Counted from the first letter of the stretch, positions 37,044 through 50,360 are shown. The stretch is DNA of 64,000 nucleotides from Roseivivax sp. THAF197b (GCF_009363255.1 NZ_CP045318.1:844001-908000); one strand, 5' to 3'. Translations and numbers: made by a program. Notes: generated by a model not told the origin, from the sequence alone.

Positions 37044-38246
37044 ATGACCGCACCGCGCGCCCTGGGCTATTTCGTGCCCGCCTTTCCGACCCAGACCCAC
37101 GCGTTTTTCTGGCGCGAGGTCGCGGCCCTGCGTGCACAAGGCGTGAAGGTCGTGCTTTTCTCGTCCCGCAGGCCCCGGCCCGAGGATTGCCCGCATGCCT
37201 TCGGCGAGGACGCGCGCGCCGAGACCCATTACGTCTTCCCGCCGCGCCCCGGTGCCGTTCTGCGCTGGGCGGCGCGGCATCCGGCGGGGTTGGTGCGTGC
37301 GCTGGGCTATCTGCGCGAACTGCAGGAGGGCGGCGCCAAGGCGCGGGCGAAAGTGGCCGCGCTGCTGCCGTCGGCGGCGGATATCTGTGCCGCGGCGGAG
37401 GCGGCGGGCGTGGGTCACGTGCATTTCCATTCCTGCGCCGATGCCGCGCATCTCGGAGCGCTTGCCGAGCGGATGGGCGGACCGTCCTATTCGGTGACCG
37501 TGCATGGCAATCTCGATGTCTACGGCACGGATCACGCGGCGAAATTCGCCCGCGCCGCGCTTGTCACAACCGTCACGCGCCCCCTGCGGAACGAGGTTCT
37601 GGCCGTGGCGCCGGGCCGCGACGTGCCGGTCATCACCATGGGCGTCGATACAGCGCGCTTTGTTGGCGATAGGCCCTCCCGTCCCGCCGATGCGCCGCTG
37701 CAATTCCTGTCCATCTCGCGGCTGAACCCGGTGAAGGGACACGTCTATTTCCTGAAGGCGCTGCGCCGCCTGATCGATGCGGGCCACGCCGCCCATTACC
37801 GGATTGCAGGGTCGGGCGAGGCGGAGAGTGCGATCCGCGCCGAGATCGCGCGCCTTTCGCTCGGCGATCAAGTGTCGATGCTGGGGCCGCTTGGTCAGGA
37901 CGATGTGCGCGCGGCCTTGGGGCGAGCGGATGCTTTCGTGCTGACGAGCTTCGGACATGGCGAGGCCGCGCCGGTTGCCGTGATGGAGGCTATGGCTGCG
38001 GGCCTGCCGGTGATCTGCTCCCGCATCGGCGGCACGGGCGACATGATCACCGACGGTGTCGACGGGTTTCTGGTGCCGCAACAGGACGTGGATGCGATCA
38101 CCGAAGCGGCCCGCAAGCTTTGCACGGATGAGGCTTTGAGGGTGAAGATTGGCCGAGCCGCGCAGCAGCGTGCGCAAAGTCAGTTCGACACGGCAGCCAC
38201 CGCTCGCGCCCTGTGGGAGGCGATCTGCGCCGCGCGCGGACGCTGA
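37044..38246 (+). CDS. Glycosyltransferase family 4 protein
   Basis: A 400-residue GT-B glycosyltransferase. The N-terminal half begins GYFVPAFPTQTHAFFWREV, as in exopolysaccharide glycosyltransferases of the WcaL type. The C-terminal donor-binding half has LSISRLNPVKGHVYFL and the EX7E-like GEAAPVAVMEAMAAGLPVI. The activated sugar and acceptor cannot be deduced. The ATG at 37044 starts where the fold begins. It is 99 bases after nadE and may be co-transcribed, but it has no polysaccharide-locus neighbours. Confidence 0.88.
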   Translation: MTAPRALGYFVPAFPTQTHAFFWREVAALRAQGVKVVLFSSRRPRPEDCPHAFGEDARAETHYVFPPRPGAVLRWAARHPAGLVRALGYLRELQEGGAKARAKVAALLPSAADICAAAEAAGVGHVHFHSCADAAHLGALAERMGGPSYSVTVHGNLDVYGTDHAAKFARAALVTTVTRPLRNEVLAVAPGRDVPVITMGVDTARFVGDRPSRPADAPLQFLSISRLNPVKGHVYFLKALRRLIDAGHAAHYRIAGSGEAESAIRAEIARLSLGDQVSMLGPLGQDDVRAALGRADAFVLTSFGHGEAAPVAVMEAMAAGLPVICSRIGGTGDMITDGVDGFLVPQQDVDAITEAARKLCTDEALRVKIGRAAQQRAQSQFDTAATARALWEAICAARGR

Positions 38247-38292
38247 TCCGATCAAGGGGCGGCTGCACCGCATGCGCGTTGCGCGCTGCGCA

Positions 38293-38688
38293 TCACTCCC
38301 ACCAGCGGTCGATCACCGCGATATCCTCGTCCGACCAGCCGAAATGATGCGCAAGCTCATGCACGGTCACATGCGCGACGAGATCGGCGATCTCCACATC
38401 GCCCCGGTGCCGCCATTCCGCGAGGATCGGCTCGCGAAACAGCCACACCGTGTCGGGCCAGGGGGCGGGGTCGGCAAAGCTCTTCTCGGTCATGGGGATG
38501 CCATCGTAGAGCCCGGTCAGCTCCAGCGGATCGTCCATCCCGAGATCGCGCAGCATGTCCTGATCCGGCCAGTCCTCAACCCGCAGCACCACCTCCGCGG
38601 CGCCAGTGGCGAAGGGGGCAGGCAGGGCGTCGATGGTGGCGCGGGCCATCGCCTCCATCTCCTCGAGCGTGATCGCGCGCGCCGTCAC
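38293..38688 (-). CDS. Small zincin-like metallopeptidase family protein
   Basis: A 131-residue protein of the DUF1025/zincin family. The zinc-binding helix HVTVHELAHHFGWSDEDI near the C-terminus has the HExxH motif plus a downstream acidic residue. The N-terminal half (ITLEEMEAMARATIDALPAPF) is conserved in the family. Proteolytic activity has not generally been shown. Its ATG overlaps the stop of the phosphodiesterase gene thpR, so the two are co-translated. Confidence 0.88.
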   Translation of the reverse strand: MTARAITLEEMEAMARATIDALPAPFATGAAEVVLRVEDWPDQDMLRDLGMDDPLELTGLYDGIPMTEKSFADPAPWPDTVWLFREPILAEWRHRGDVEIADLVAHVTVHELAHHFGWSDEDIAVIDRWWE

Positions 38689-39215
38689 GACAGGGCGAAC
38701 TCCGCCAGCGGCTCGTAGACCGCGCCGTCCCGGGTGAGGATCGATTCGTAGAGCACCACCTCCCGCGCGGGAACCTCGCGGATTGCCATCGTGTTCTCGC
38801 GGGTCAGGAAGCGCCCGAGTTTGGCCTCGTCCTCCAGCGTCATGCGCTGGGGCAGGCGGGCGAAGGTGACATGGGGACGGAAGCGCCGCCGCTCCAGCGT
38901 GATCCCCGCCCCCACGAGCCGCGATTTCACCCGCGCCTGCAGATCGGCCAGCGGCGCTCCGCCATGGCCGCGCAGGGCGAGCGCGGTGCCGAAGGCTTCG
39001 ATCCCCGAAAGGTCGAAGGCGAAAGACGGCGGCGCCAGCGTCTCGAGCGCGTCGGCAACCTCGCGCAGATCCGCTTCGGGCACGTCGCCCAGAAAGGCCA
39101 GCGTCAGATGCGCGTTCTCGGAGGGCACGGTGCGGCCCACATCGAGCCGGTCACCCATGGCTTCCAGAACCTCGGCATCCGAGGCAGGGATGGGCAGGGC
39201 GATGAAGGCGCGCAT
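38685..39215 (-). CDS. thpR: RNA 2',3'-cyclic phosphodiesterase (2H family)
   Basis: A 176-residue 2H phosphoesterase. The two catalytic HxTx motifs are HLTLAFLG (about residue 44) and HVTFARL (about residue 129). Members open 2',3'-cyclic phosphates and can ligate 5' tRNA halves in vitro. The start MRAFIALPIP is standard for ThpR. It overlaps the metallopeptidase gene by four bases and is divergent from gltX. Confidence 0.92.
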   Translation of the reverse strand: MRAFIALPIPASDAEVLEAMGDRLDVGRTVPSENAHLTLAFLGDVPEADLREVADALETLAPPSFAFDLSGIEAFGTALALRGHGGAPLADLQARVKSRLVGAGITLERRRFRPHVTFARLPQRMTLEDEAKLGRFLTRENTMAIREVPAREVVLYESILTRDGAVYEPLAEFALS

Positions 39216-39356
39216 AGGGGCTCCGGCCGGGGAAACGACGCGCGCAGGCTCGCCCGTTGCGGGGCCGGGTGCAAGGGGGCGATATGGACAAGGCGGGGGC
39301 TTTGTGAAAGACCGCGCGACACCGCCAGATCCACGGCCAGATCGAGGACAGATCCG

Positions 39357-40685
39357 ATGACCATCACCCGCTTCGCCCCGTCGCCCACCGGCCATATTCA
39401 TGTGGGCAATCTGCGCACCGCGCTGATGAACTGGCTGATCGCGAAGCAAGAGGGCGGCACCTTCATCCTGCGCATCGACGACACCGATCCCGAACGCTCC
39501 AAGGAGGAGTATGTCGACGGGATCAAGCGCGATCTGGAATGGCTGGGCCTTGGCTGGGACCGGGTGGAGCGGCAATCCGAGCGGCTCGAGAAATACCACG
39601 AGGCCGCGGACAAGCTGCGCGAGATCGGGCGCTTCTACGAGGCGTTCGAGACGCCCACGGAGCTGGACCTCAAGCGCAAGAAGCAGATGAACATGGGGCG
39701 TCCGCCGGTCTATGACCGCGCAGCCCTGGCGCTGTCCGAGGCCGAGAAGGAAAAGCTGCAGGCTGAACGCGGGCAGGGGCATTGGCGCTTCAAGCTCGAT
39801 CAGGAGCGGATCGAGTGGGAGGACGGCATCCTCGGGCCGATCTCCATCGATGCGGCTTCGGTGTCGGACCCGGTTCTGATCAAGGCAGACGGGCAGTTCC
39901 TCTACACGTTAGCCTCCGTTGTCGATGACGTCGAGTTCGGCATCACCCATGTGGTGCGCGGCTCGGATCACGTCACCAACACGGCGACGCAGATCCAGAT
40001 CATGGCGGCACTCGGCGCGGGTCATCCGGTCTTCGCGCATCATTCGTTGCTGACCGGACCGCAGGGCGAAAGCCTGTCGAAGCGGCTGGGCACGCTGGCG
40101 CTCAAGGACCTGCGCGAGGCCGGGATCGAGCCCGAGGCGCTCTTGTCGCTGATGGCGCGGCTCGGCTCGTCGCAGCCCGTGGAGCTGCGGCTGACGCTGG
40201 ACGAGATCGCCGAAGGGTTTGCGCTGTCGCAATTCGGCTCCGCGCCCACGAAATTCGACGTGAACGATCTTTATCCGCTGACGGCGCGCAAGCTGCACGG
40301 CTTGCCCTATGACGCGATGGCGGACGACATTCGCGCGCTGGGCGTGCCCGACGACAAAGCGCCGCTCTTCTGGCAGGTGGCGCGCGAGAACATCACCACG
40401 CGGCACGATCTGGCCGGTTGGTGGGAGCTCTTTTCCAAGGGGGGCGATCCCAAGATCGACCCCGAGGATGCGGACTTCGTGGCCGAGGCGATGACGCTGC
40501 TGCCCGAGCCGCCCTATGACGCCGACACCTGGGGCACCTGGACCGCGGCGGTGAAGGAAAAGACCGGCCGCAAGGGCAAGGGCCTGTTCATGCCGCTCCG
40601 CCGCGCGGTGACGGGCATGGATCGCGGCCCCGAAATGGCCGATGTGATGCCGCTGATGCAGGTGGTCCGCGCGAAGTCGGGCTAA
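39357..40685 (+). CDS. gltX: Glutamyl-tRNA synthetase
   Basis: Class I synthetase of 442 residues. The HIGH-type motif is HIHVGNLRTALMNW (about residue 15) in the FAPSPTGHIHVG start, and the KMSKS-type motif is ESLSKRLG. The short length and these motifs match the second, compact GluRS copy found in alphaproteobacteria, which often carry two gltX genes, one misacylating tRNA-Gln. The ATG at 39357 has GAGGA upstream. Whether this copy is discriminating cannot be decided from the sequence. Confidence 0.95.
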   Translation: MTITRFAPSPTGHIHVGNLRTALMNWLIAKQEGGTFILRIDDTDPERSKEEYVDGIKRDLEWLGLGWDRVERQSERLEKYHEAADKLREIGRFYEAFETPTELDLKRKKQMNMGRPPVYDRAALALSEAEKEKLQAERGQGHWRFKLDQERIEWEDGILGPISIDAASVSDPVLIKADGQFLYTLASVVDDVEFGITHVVRGSDHVTNTATQIQIMAALGAGHPVFAHHSLLTGPQGESLSKRLGTLALKDLREAGIEPEALLSLMARLGSSQPVELRLTLDEIAEGFALSQFGSAPTKFDVNDLYPLTARKLHGLPYDAMADDIRALGVPDDKAPLFWQVARENITTRHDLAGWWELFSKGGDPKIDPEDADFVAEAMTLLPEPPYDADTWGTWTAAVKEKTGRKGKGLFMPLRRAVTGMDRGPEMADVMPLMQVVRAKSG

Positions 40686-40819
40686 GGGCGCATGCCGCGG
40701 GCGGGCTTTCAGCCACCCTGCGGCAGTTGCGCTGTTGCAGCGCTTGCGCGGCGGTGGACCCCGGGTCAGTTCCGGGGCCATGAGTTTCAGTTAATAGCCC
40801 GAAACAGAGCGGCGCCCGG

Positions 40820-41380
40820 TCAGCTTCTGGGCGTCAATCCACGACCTTTCAACTCCGCATCGATCCAGGCGCGCTCGTCGCCGGTCAGGGTCTGCGCACG
40901 CGGATAGCGCGGCGTTGCCCGATCATTGAGGATGGGCGCGTCCCAGTTCTCGGTCGTATCGAAAAAGCGCCGCGCGCCCGCCTCGCCGAACATGTCGAGA
41001 TAACCCTGAAGTACCACGTCGAGATAGCTCATCAGGATGGGCTTGTCGGGATGGGGCAGGCTGCGGCGTGCCTCGGGGACCGAGTAGATCGCGATGGAAT
41101 GCAGATCCTCGACCGGATGGGCGATATCCTCGGTGGCCGGGATGCGGTCATATTCCGCCTCGCGCCGGTCGAGGATGTCCCAGTCATTGTTGGGCACCGC
41201 AGCGATCAGGCCGTCGATTTCCGCGCCGGGGGCGCGCACGGCGGTCAGAACAGCCAGCGGATGGGCCTCCACGGCGACCCAGGCACGGTGCCATCCGCGC
41301 GCCGTGGCCAGGTGTGCGGGGCGGTTTTCATGGGTCCGCTGATTAACCAGCGACCCGTAGCCAAAGAAAAAAGGTATCAT
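40820..41380 (-). CDS. Gamma-glutamylcyclotransferase-fold protein
   Basis: A 186-residue protein with the family's N-terminal FFFGYGSLVN motif (phosphate/substrate loop) and an internal acidic segment DILDRREAEYDRI containing the likely catalytic Glu. Members cyclise gamma-glutamyl dipeptides or have unknown amide-cleaving activity. It is divergent from nsrR with 97 bases between starts, so a shared regulatory region is possible. Confidence 0.82.
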   Translation of the reverse strand: MIPFFFGYGSLVNQRTHENRPAHLATARGWHRAWVAVEAHPLAVLTAVRAPGAEIDGLIAAVPNNDWDILDRREAEYDRIPATEDIAHPVEDLHSIAIYSVPEARRSLPHPDKPILMSYLDVVLQGYLDMFGEAGARRFFDTTENWDAPILNDRATPRYPRAQTLTGDERAWIDAELKGRGLTPRS

Positions 41381-41477
41381 TCGGACCTATTTGCGGGCAT
41401 GGTGTCGGAAATCAATAATCTGTCGCCCCTCAAAAAGACAGGTGTGCAAGAAATAGCGTCATTCGGGAGGCGGACCG

Positions 41478-41951
41478 ATGCGCATCACAAAGCGTACAAA
41501 TATAGCGACGCGAGTGCTGATGTATTGTGCAGTGCATAATACCAGCCTCGTGACGAAATCCCAGATCGCGCGGGCGTGCAATGCGTCCGAGCACCACTTG
41601 GGCCAGATCGTCAATCAGCTCGCGCAGCTGGGCTATCTGGAAACACGGCGCGGGCGGCATGGCGGGCTCAGGCTGGCGCGCACGCCCGATCACATCGCGC
41701 TCGGGCCGCTTTTTCGGGCGTTCGAGGCGAAGGCGCCGCTGGCGGAATGCTTCGATCCCGAGGCCAATACCTGCCCACTGGTCGATGCGTGCCGGTTGCG
41801 CAAGGCGCTGACGAAGGCGGCCGAGGCGTTCTATGCGGCACTCGACGACGTGACCCTGGACGACCTGGTGGCGAACAACGCCTCTTTGTCGCAGGTCTTC
41901 GGTCTGGACGATCCTTCCTCCTCGCTTGCGCCTGCGGAGCCGCTTGAGTAA
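41478..41951 (+). CDS. nsrR: Rrf2-family nitric-oxide-sensing repressor NsrR
   Basis: A 157-residue winged-helix repressor. The DNA-binding part is RITKRTNIATRVLMYCA ... QIARACNASEHHLGQIVNQLAQ. The Fe-S ligands Cys91, Cys99 and Cys105 sit in ECFDPEANTCPLVDAC, the arrangement used by NsrR to sense nitric oxide. A GGGAGGCGG precedes the ATG. No NO-detoxification gene is visible nearby; the next element is the glycine riboswitch only a few bases after the stop. The gene may regulate targets elsewhere. Confidence 0.92.
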   Translation: MRITKRTNIATRVLMYCAVHNTSLVTKSQIARACNASEHHLGQIVNQLAQLGYLETRRGRHGGLRLARTPDHIALGPLFRAFEAKAPLAECFDPEANTCPLVDACRLRKALTKAAEAFYAALDDVTLDDLVANNASLSQVFGLDDPSSSLAPAEPLE

Positions 41952-41960
41952 AGCTGTTTG

Positions 41961-42140
41961 CGCAGCGATGGGAGAACCGGCCGTCTGGCCGGTGCCGAAG
42001 GAGCAACCGCCCCGGAAACTCTCAGGCCTCAGGACCGTCGCGACAAGACACTCTGGAGAGTGGTGGCCGGGCTCAAAACCCATCCACCCGCCGAAGGGAT
42101 AACGATCTCAGGCACCGGGACAGAGGGGGCGTTCCTGGCG
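41961..42140 (+). promoter_or_regulatory. Tandem glycine riboswitch upstream of gcvT
   Basis: Two consecutive glycine-aptamer signatures are visible. The first (about 41967-42060) has GGGAGAAC, GCCGAAGGAGCAA, AACTCTCAGGC and a closing ACTCTGGAGAG. The second (about 42061-42136) has GCCGAAGGGATAAC, ATCTCAGGCACC and GGGACAGAGGGGGCG. These are the conserved cores of the gcvT-type riboswitch, which turns on the glycine cleavage operon when glycine is high. It starts within about ten bases of the nsrR stop, leaving little room for a separate promoter. Confidence 0.92.
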
Positions 42141-42205
42141 GGCAACATGTCCGCCGCTGTTGGCGTCGGGACAAGAACCCGCGCCGCGTTGAATGGAGGG
42201 ACGCC

Positions 42206-43471
42206 GTGCCAGAGCGCGATGCAAGCGATTACGACGATTGGCAGCGCCAGGAATGCGGCTGCGGCATGGCCCATGGCCCGGATGGCGGTCACGCGCCCGG
42301 ATGCGACGGCGCCGCGGCTCCTGATGCGGCAGGCGATGCCCCGCGCACCGAAGAGGGGCTGCTGAAGACCCCGCTTCATGATCTGCACCTGGAACTGGGC
42401 GCCAAGATGGTCGAATTCGCGGGCTACGCGATGCCCGTGCAATACCCGATGGGCGTCATGAAGGAGCATCTGCACACCCGCGCCGAGGCCGGGCTGTTCG
42501 ACGTGAGCCATATGGGCCAGGTCATCCTTCTGTCGCGCAAGCGCAGTGCTGCCGAGGCACTGGAGGCGCTGGTGCCGCAATCCGTGATCGATCTGCCCGA
42601 GGGGCGTCAACGCTACGGCTTTTTCACCAATGATGCGGGCGGGATCGAGGACGACCTGATGATCGCCAACAAGGGCGATCATCTGTTTCTGGTGATCAAC
42701 GCCGCCTGCAAGGACGCCGATGTCGCGCTGATGCGCGCAGGCCTCGAGCCCGATGTGGTGGTCAAGCATGTCACTACCCGCGCGCTTCTGGCGCTTCAGG
42801 GCCCGAAGGCCGAGGCAGTGCTCGCCGAAATCGCGCCAGAGCTTGCGGATATGCGTTTCATGGATGTGCGCGACGCGGTTGTAGACGGGGTCGAGATCTG
42901 GGTCTCGCGCTCGGGCTATACCGGCGAGGACGGCTTCGAGATTTCGTTGCCTGCCGAGGCAGCGGAGGCTTTCGCGCGCCGCTTGCTGGATCATGAGGCC
43001 GTGGCGCCCATCGGCCTCGGCGCACGCGATTCGCTGAGGCTCGAAGCCGGGCTTTGCCTTTACGGGCATGATCTCGATCCGACGACATCGCCCGTCGAAG
43101 GTGCGCTCAACTGGGCGATCCAGAAGGTGCGCCGGACAGATGGCGCACGCGCGGGCGGCTTTCCCGGCGCGGATCGCATCCTTGCGGAGCTCAATGACGG
43201 CCCGGCGCAGAAACGCGTAGGCCTCACGCCCGAAGGCCGCGCGCCCATGCGTGAAGGGGTGCAGCTTTACGCCGACGAGACCAGTGCGGAGCCCGTGGGC
43301 CGCATCACCTCGGGCGGCTTCGGCCCCTCTGTCGAAGGGCCTGTGGCCATGGGCTACGTGCCCGCCGCATCGGCCACGCCCGGCACCGTTCTTTACGGGG
43401 ACTTGCGCGGCAAGCGTCGCCCCGTCACCGTGACCGCGCTGCCCTTCGTGGCTGCAAATTTCAAACGATAG
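42206..43471 (+). CDS. gcvT: Glycine cleavage system T protein (aminomethyltransferase)
   Basis: Transfers the methylene group from the aminomethyl-lipoyl H protein to tetrahydrofolate. The core begins [30 protein letters not shown] near residue 52 and continues with [16 protein letters not shown] and the C-terminal barrel. The GTG start has GGAGGG five bases upstream, which gives an N-terminal extension of ~50 residues that is rich in Cys and His (Cys17, Cys19, His23, His29, Cys33). A start at the ATG 42266 would shorten it but has no comparable ribosome binding site. Total 421 residues, longer than the usual ~370. Confidence 0.93.
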   Translation: MPERDASDYDDWQRQECGCGMAHGPDGGHAPGCDGAAAPDAAGDAPRTEEGLLKTPLHDLHLELGAKMVEFAGYAMPVQYPMGVMKEHLHTRAEAGLFDVSHMGQVILLSRKRSAAEALEALVPQSVIDLPEGRQRYGFFTNDAGGIEDDLMIANKGDHLFLVINAACKDADVALMRAGLEPDVVVKHVTTRALLALQGPKAEAVLAEIAPELADMRFMDVRDAVVDGVEIWVSRSGYTGEDGFEISLPAEAAEAFARRLLDHEAVAPIGLGARDSLRLEAGLCLYGHDLDPTTSPVEGALNWAIQKVRRTDGARAGGFPGADRILAELNDGPAQKRVGLTPEGRAPMREGVQLYADETSAEPVGRITSGGFGPSVEGPVAMGYVPAASATPGTVLYGDLRGKRRPVTVTALPFVAANFKR

Positions 43472-43497
43472 ACGTCTCAGCGAAGCGGAACCTGCAC

Positions 43498-43860
43498 ATG
43501 AAATACACCGAAGAACACGAATGGCTCGAGATCGACGACGAGGGCGTTGTCACCGTGGGCATCACATCCCACGCGGCAGAACAGCTTGGTGATGTTGTCT
43601 TCGTCGAACTGCCCGACGTGCCCAAGACCGTGTCCAAGGATGACGAGGTCGTGGTGATCGAATCGGTCAAGGCGGCCTCGGACATCCTGGCCCCGCTCGA
43701 CGGTGAGATCACGGAAGTGAACGAAGCGCTGACCGATGAGCCCGCGCAGGTGAACGACGACCCCGAAGGTGCCGCCTGGTTCTTCCGCATGACGATCGAG
43801 GACCCCTCGGCCCTCGACGATTTCATGGATGAAGCCGCTTACAAGAAGTTCATCGCCTGA
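43498..43860 (+). CDS. gcvH: Glycine cleavage system H protein
   Basis: A 120-residue lipoyl carrier. The lipoylation site is the Lys in [12 protein letters not shown], preceded by the acidic [10 protein letters not shown] start typical of GcvH. It shuttles the aminomethyl group between the P, T and L proteins. It lies 26 bases after gcvT and is part of the riboswitch-controlled operon. Confidence 0.97.
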   Translation: MKYTEEHEWLEIDDEGVVTVGITSHAAEQLGDVVFVELPDVPKTVSKDDEVVVIESVKAASDILAPLDGEITEVNEALTDEPAQVNDDPEGAAWFFRMTIEDPSALDDFMDEAAYKKFIA

Positions 43861-43983
43861 TCCGCGCCGCTCCGGTGCCCTCTCGGGGCCGGAAGCGGGC
43901 AGGCGCATCTGGAAAGAGGTAAGGGCAGGGCTGTGGCGCATCTCGGCGCCGCGGCGCACTCGCCCCGTTTGAGAGGACTGGTC

Positions 43984-46833
<2,850 letters not shown>

Positions 46834-46858
46834 ACCGCCGCTTTACCCAGATGCGAAA

Positions 46859-46893
46859 CGCCCCGGCCTTCAGAGAAAGCCGGGGCGTTTTTT
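46859..46893 (+). terminator. Terminator after the gcv operon
   Basis: CGCCCCGGC / GCCGGGGCG stem with an 11-base loop, followed by six T. It lies 26 bases after gcvP and before the convergent phosphatase gene, and may work in both directions. Confidence 0.88.
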
Positions 46894-46917
46894 CTCTCGC
46901 GAGATCGCAGAGGATGG

Positions 46918-47778
46918 TCACTCCACCAGGAACGACCAGAGGTCCCGGAGCGCCATCCATGTCTTCTGGTTCGAGGCTGCCAGCAGGTAGCCGTCGCGCA
47001 TGCCAGCGCGGTATTCCGAACCGTCGAGCATTGCCACATGGCCCCCGGCACGGGCGGCGATCAGGCTCGCGGCGGTGTGGTCCCAGGGCGTGAGCTTCGA
47101 GGCCAGCACGAAATCGACGCCGCCTTGCGCGAAGACGCGGTATTCGTGGCAGGCGCAGCGCAGGTTCAGCGCGCGGCGCAACTTGGGAAAGGTCGCGGCC
47201 ATCGCGTCCTGCTTGTCGTCGGGCAGCAATTTCAGACCGACGAAGCCCGAGATATCCTCAATGGCTCCGCCTTCACTCACCTGCACCTTTCGGGGCGCGC
47301 GGCGGCCCTTGACGAATTCCGCGGCCCCATCGCTATCGGCCCAGATGCAATCGTCCATGACCGGGTCGTAATGCAGCCCGAAGACCGGCACGCCGTAGCG
47401 CGCCACGGCGACGATCACGCCGAAGGTCGCGATGCCGTTGGCGTAGTTCCAGGTGCCGTCCACCGGATCGACCGTGAAGGCCAGTTCGGCGTCGGGCAGG
47501 CCCTTCTCGATATCGGGATGGTCCGACACGGCTTCCTCGCCGACGATCAGCGCATGCGGGAACATCTGCTGCAATCCGCGCGTGATCATCGCCTCGGCGG
47601 CGCGGTCCGCTTCGGTCACGAGGTCCTGCGGCCCGGTCTTGGTGGCTATATCGCCGGGCGCGAGATCGCGAAAGCGCGGCAGGATTTCGGCCCGGGCGGC
47701 GCGGCGGACGAGGTTGAGGACCTGTCTCTTCTGCGCGCGGGTCAGGGTGGTCACGGTCATCGGCAACGAATCGGACAT
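46918..47778 (-). CDS. Inositol monophosphatase family protein
   Basis: A 286-residue Mg-dependent phosphatase. Metal ligands are visible in VGEEAV, DPVDGTWNY (the DPxDGT motif) and WDHTAA near the C-terminus. Such proteins act on inositol phosphate, histidinol phosphate or adenosine bisphosphate; alphaproteobacterial members often serve as histidinol phosphatases. Nothing nearby decides the substrate. The ATG at 47778 has AGGGGAAG upstream. Confidence 0.9.
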   Translation of the reverse strand: MSDSLPMTVTTLTRAQKRQVLNLVRRAARAEILPRFRDLAPGDIATKTGPQDLVTEADRAAEAMITRGLQQMFPHALIVGEEAVSDHPDIEKGLPDAELAFTVDPVDGTWNYANGIATFGVIVAVARYGVPVFGLHYDPVMDDCIWADSDGAAEFVKGRRAPRKVQVSEGGAIEDISGFVGLKLLPDDKQDAMAATFPKLRRALNLRCACHEYRVFAQGGVDFVLASKLTPWDHTAASLIAARAGGHVAMLDGSEYRAGMRDGYLLAASNQKTWMALRDLWSFLVE

Positions 47779-47847
47779 ATGTCTTCCCCTCAAACGAACA
47801 TGCCTCCGCCTACGCCGCGCGGGCGGCGCTGCCAAGCCATTGCTCCG

Positions 47848-50360
47848 TCATTCCCGCGCGCGCAGGACCTGAGCGGGTCGGATGGCAAGCGGCCGCCAGG
47901 CGAAGAAGAGCCCCGCGAGCAGCGTCGCCAAGAGCCCGCCCAGCACGATACCGAGCGCCGAGGGCCAGACCACCGCATAGGCGGTCTCCATCAGGAAGGT
48001 GGACACGGCCCAGCCGCCCAGGATCCCCGCAACGATGGCCACGACGCCCGCACCCGCGCCCAGAAGCGCGGAGCGGAGCGCGAAGCTCGACAGGATGCGC
48101 CCACGCGTGGCACCCAGCGTCTTCAGGACGGCGGCCTCGTATGTGCGGGCCTGCTCGCCTGCCGCGGCGGCCCCGATCAGCACCAGGAAACCCGTGACGA
48201 GCGTGGCCGCCGCGCCCCAGCGCACGGCCTCGGCCACGCCGTCCAGAAGTTCCGACACGCGGTCGATGGCGTCGCGCACGCCGATCGCGGTCACGTTGGG
48301 CAGCGCCTCGGCGACCTCGCGCAGAACACGGGCCTCGTCGCTGGCCTCCGCATAGACAGTGGAGATGAAGGTATGCGGTGCGGCCTCGACCGCGGCGGGG
48401 TTCATCGTCATCACGAAGCCGATCCCGGCGGTCGAGAAATCCACCACGCGAAAGGACGTGATCTCGGCGGTGATGTCGCGGCCGAGGATGTTTACCGTGA
48501 TATCATCGCCCAGCGACAGGCCGAGTTCCATCGCCTCTTCCTCGGCGAAGCTGATCTGCGGCGGGCCGTCGTAATCCTCGGGCCACCATTCGCCAGCGAC
48601 GATACGCGTGCGGCTGTCGGGCTGGGCGGCATAGGTGATGCCCCGGTCGCCGCGAATGACCCAGTGATCGCCTGCAACTTCGGTTGCGGGCTGGCCGTTG
48701 ATCTCGGTGATGACGGCGCGCAGCATCGGCGCGCTGTCCACCCGGCTGACGGCGGGATCGCTCTCGACGATATCGAGGAAGGTCTCCATCTGGTCCTTCT
48801 GGATGTCGACGAAGAAGTAGGAGGGCGCGACTTCCGGCAGATCCCGGTCGATGGCCGCGCGCAGGTTGCCGTCGATCTGGCCGATGGCGGCCAGCACGGC
48901 GAGGCCGAGGCCCAACGACAGCACGACCGACGATGCCTCCTCGCGCGGGCCCCCGATGGAGCCGAGCGCCCAGCGTAGGGCCGGTCTGCCGCGCGCGGGG
49001 CGGGTGGCTTTCTTCGCGACGAGACGGATGAGGAAGGCCGCGCCAACAAGGATGATCAGCGAGCCGAGGATGCCGCCCGCCGTCCAGAGCGTCAGTTCCG
49101 CATCGCCCGAGAAGGTCATCGCCACGGCGACAAGGATGATCAGAAGTGCTGCCGTCGCAATCAGGTAGCGCCCCGCAGGCAGCGCGCGCGCCGAGTCGAG
49201 CGCATCGCGGAAGAGCGTGGCCGCACGGACCTCTTCGGTCCGGGCAAGCGGCCAGAGCGTGAAGAGAAGGGCCGTCAGCACACCGTAGATCGCCGCCTCG
49301 ATCAGCGGGGCGGGGTGCAGCATGAACAGCGTCGGCACTGGAAGCGCGTCCGAGATGAGCGGTGCGAACAGCATCGGCACGCCGGCGCCCAGCACCAGCC
49401 CGATGGCGATGCCCAGAAGCGCCAGCACGCCCACCTGGATGAAATAGGTCAGAAAGATCGTCTGCCGCGTGGCACCGAGCGTGCGCAGCGTGGCAATCAC
49501 GGAGGTCTTGCGCGAGAGATAGGCGCGCACCGCCGCCGACACGCCGATGCCGCCCACGGCAAGGCCCGATAGGCCCACCAGCACGAGGAAGCCGCCCAAT
49601 CGGTCCACGAACCGGGCCGTGCCGGGCGCGCCGTTGCGCGAGTCGCGCCAGCGGATGCCGGCATCGCGGTACCGCTCCTCGGCCTCGCGCTTGACCGCGT
49701 CGAGGTTCGTCTCCTCGGGCAGGAGCATGCGGTATTCCGTCTCGAACAGGGTGCCCGCTTCCAGTAGGCCCGCGCCATCCAACGCTTCCGTGCGCACCAT
49801 GGTGCGCGGCCCGAGATCGAAACCGCCGCCTGCATCGTCGGGCTCCGTCTCGATCAGGGCGGACAGGGTGAAGCTTTTGGTGCCCAGCCGGAACGTGTCA
49901 CCGGGGGCGATGCCCAGACGGTCCGCGAGGATCGGCGCCATCACCGCGCCATCGCCTGCGAGCGCGTCGGGCAGGGGCATGGCGGGCTCCAGCACCATCT
50001 CGCCCAGAAGCGGATAGGCGTCGTCCACGGCTTTGATCTGGGTCAGGCCCCGCTCTGCTTGCTCGCCTTCCCCGACCACGGCCATGGAGCGGAAATCCAC
50101 GACCTCCGACAGGGCGGTCGACACGCTTTCCATCCAAGCGCGTTCGTTCTCGGTGGCGTAGCGGTAGGTGAATTGCGCCTCCGCATCGCCGCCCAGAAGC
50201 ACAGCGCCCTGATCCTCGAGCCCCGCCTGAATCGCAGAGCGGACCGAGCCGACCCCGGCAATGGCCGCGACGCCCAGAGCGAGGCAGGCCAGAAAGATGC
50301 GGAAGCCCTTGAGGCCCCCGCGCAATTCGCGTTTGGCGAAGGTCGCCGCTGTCCGAAAGC

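Noticed and set aside
41381..41477. NsrR autoregulatory site in the divergent promoter
   Set aside because: I could not find a convincing NsrR-type inverted repeat there by eye.
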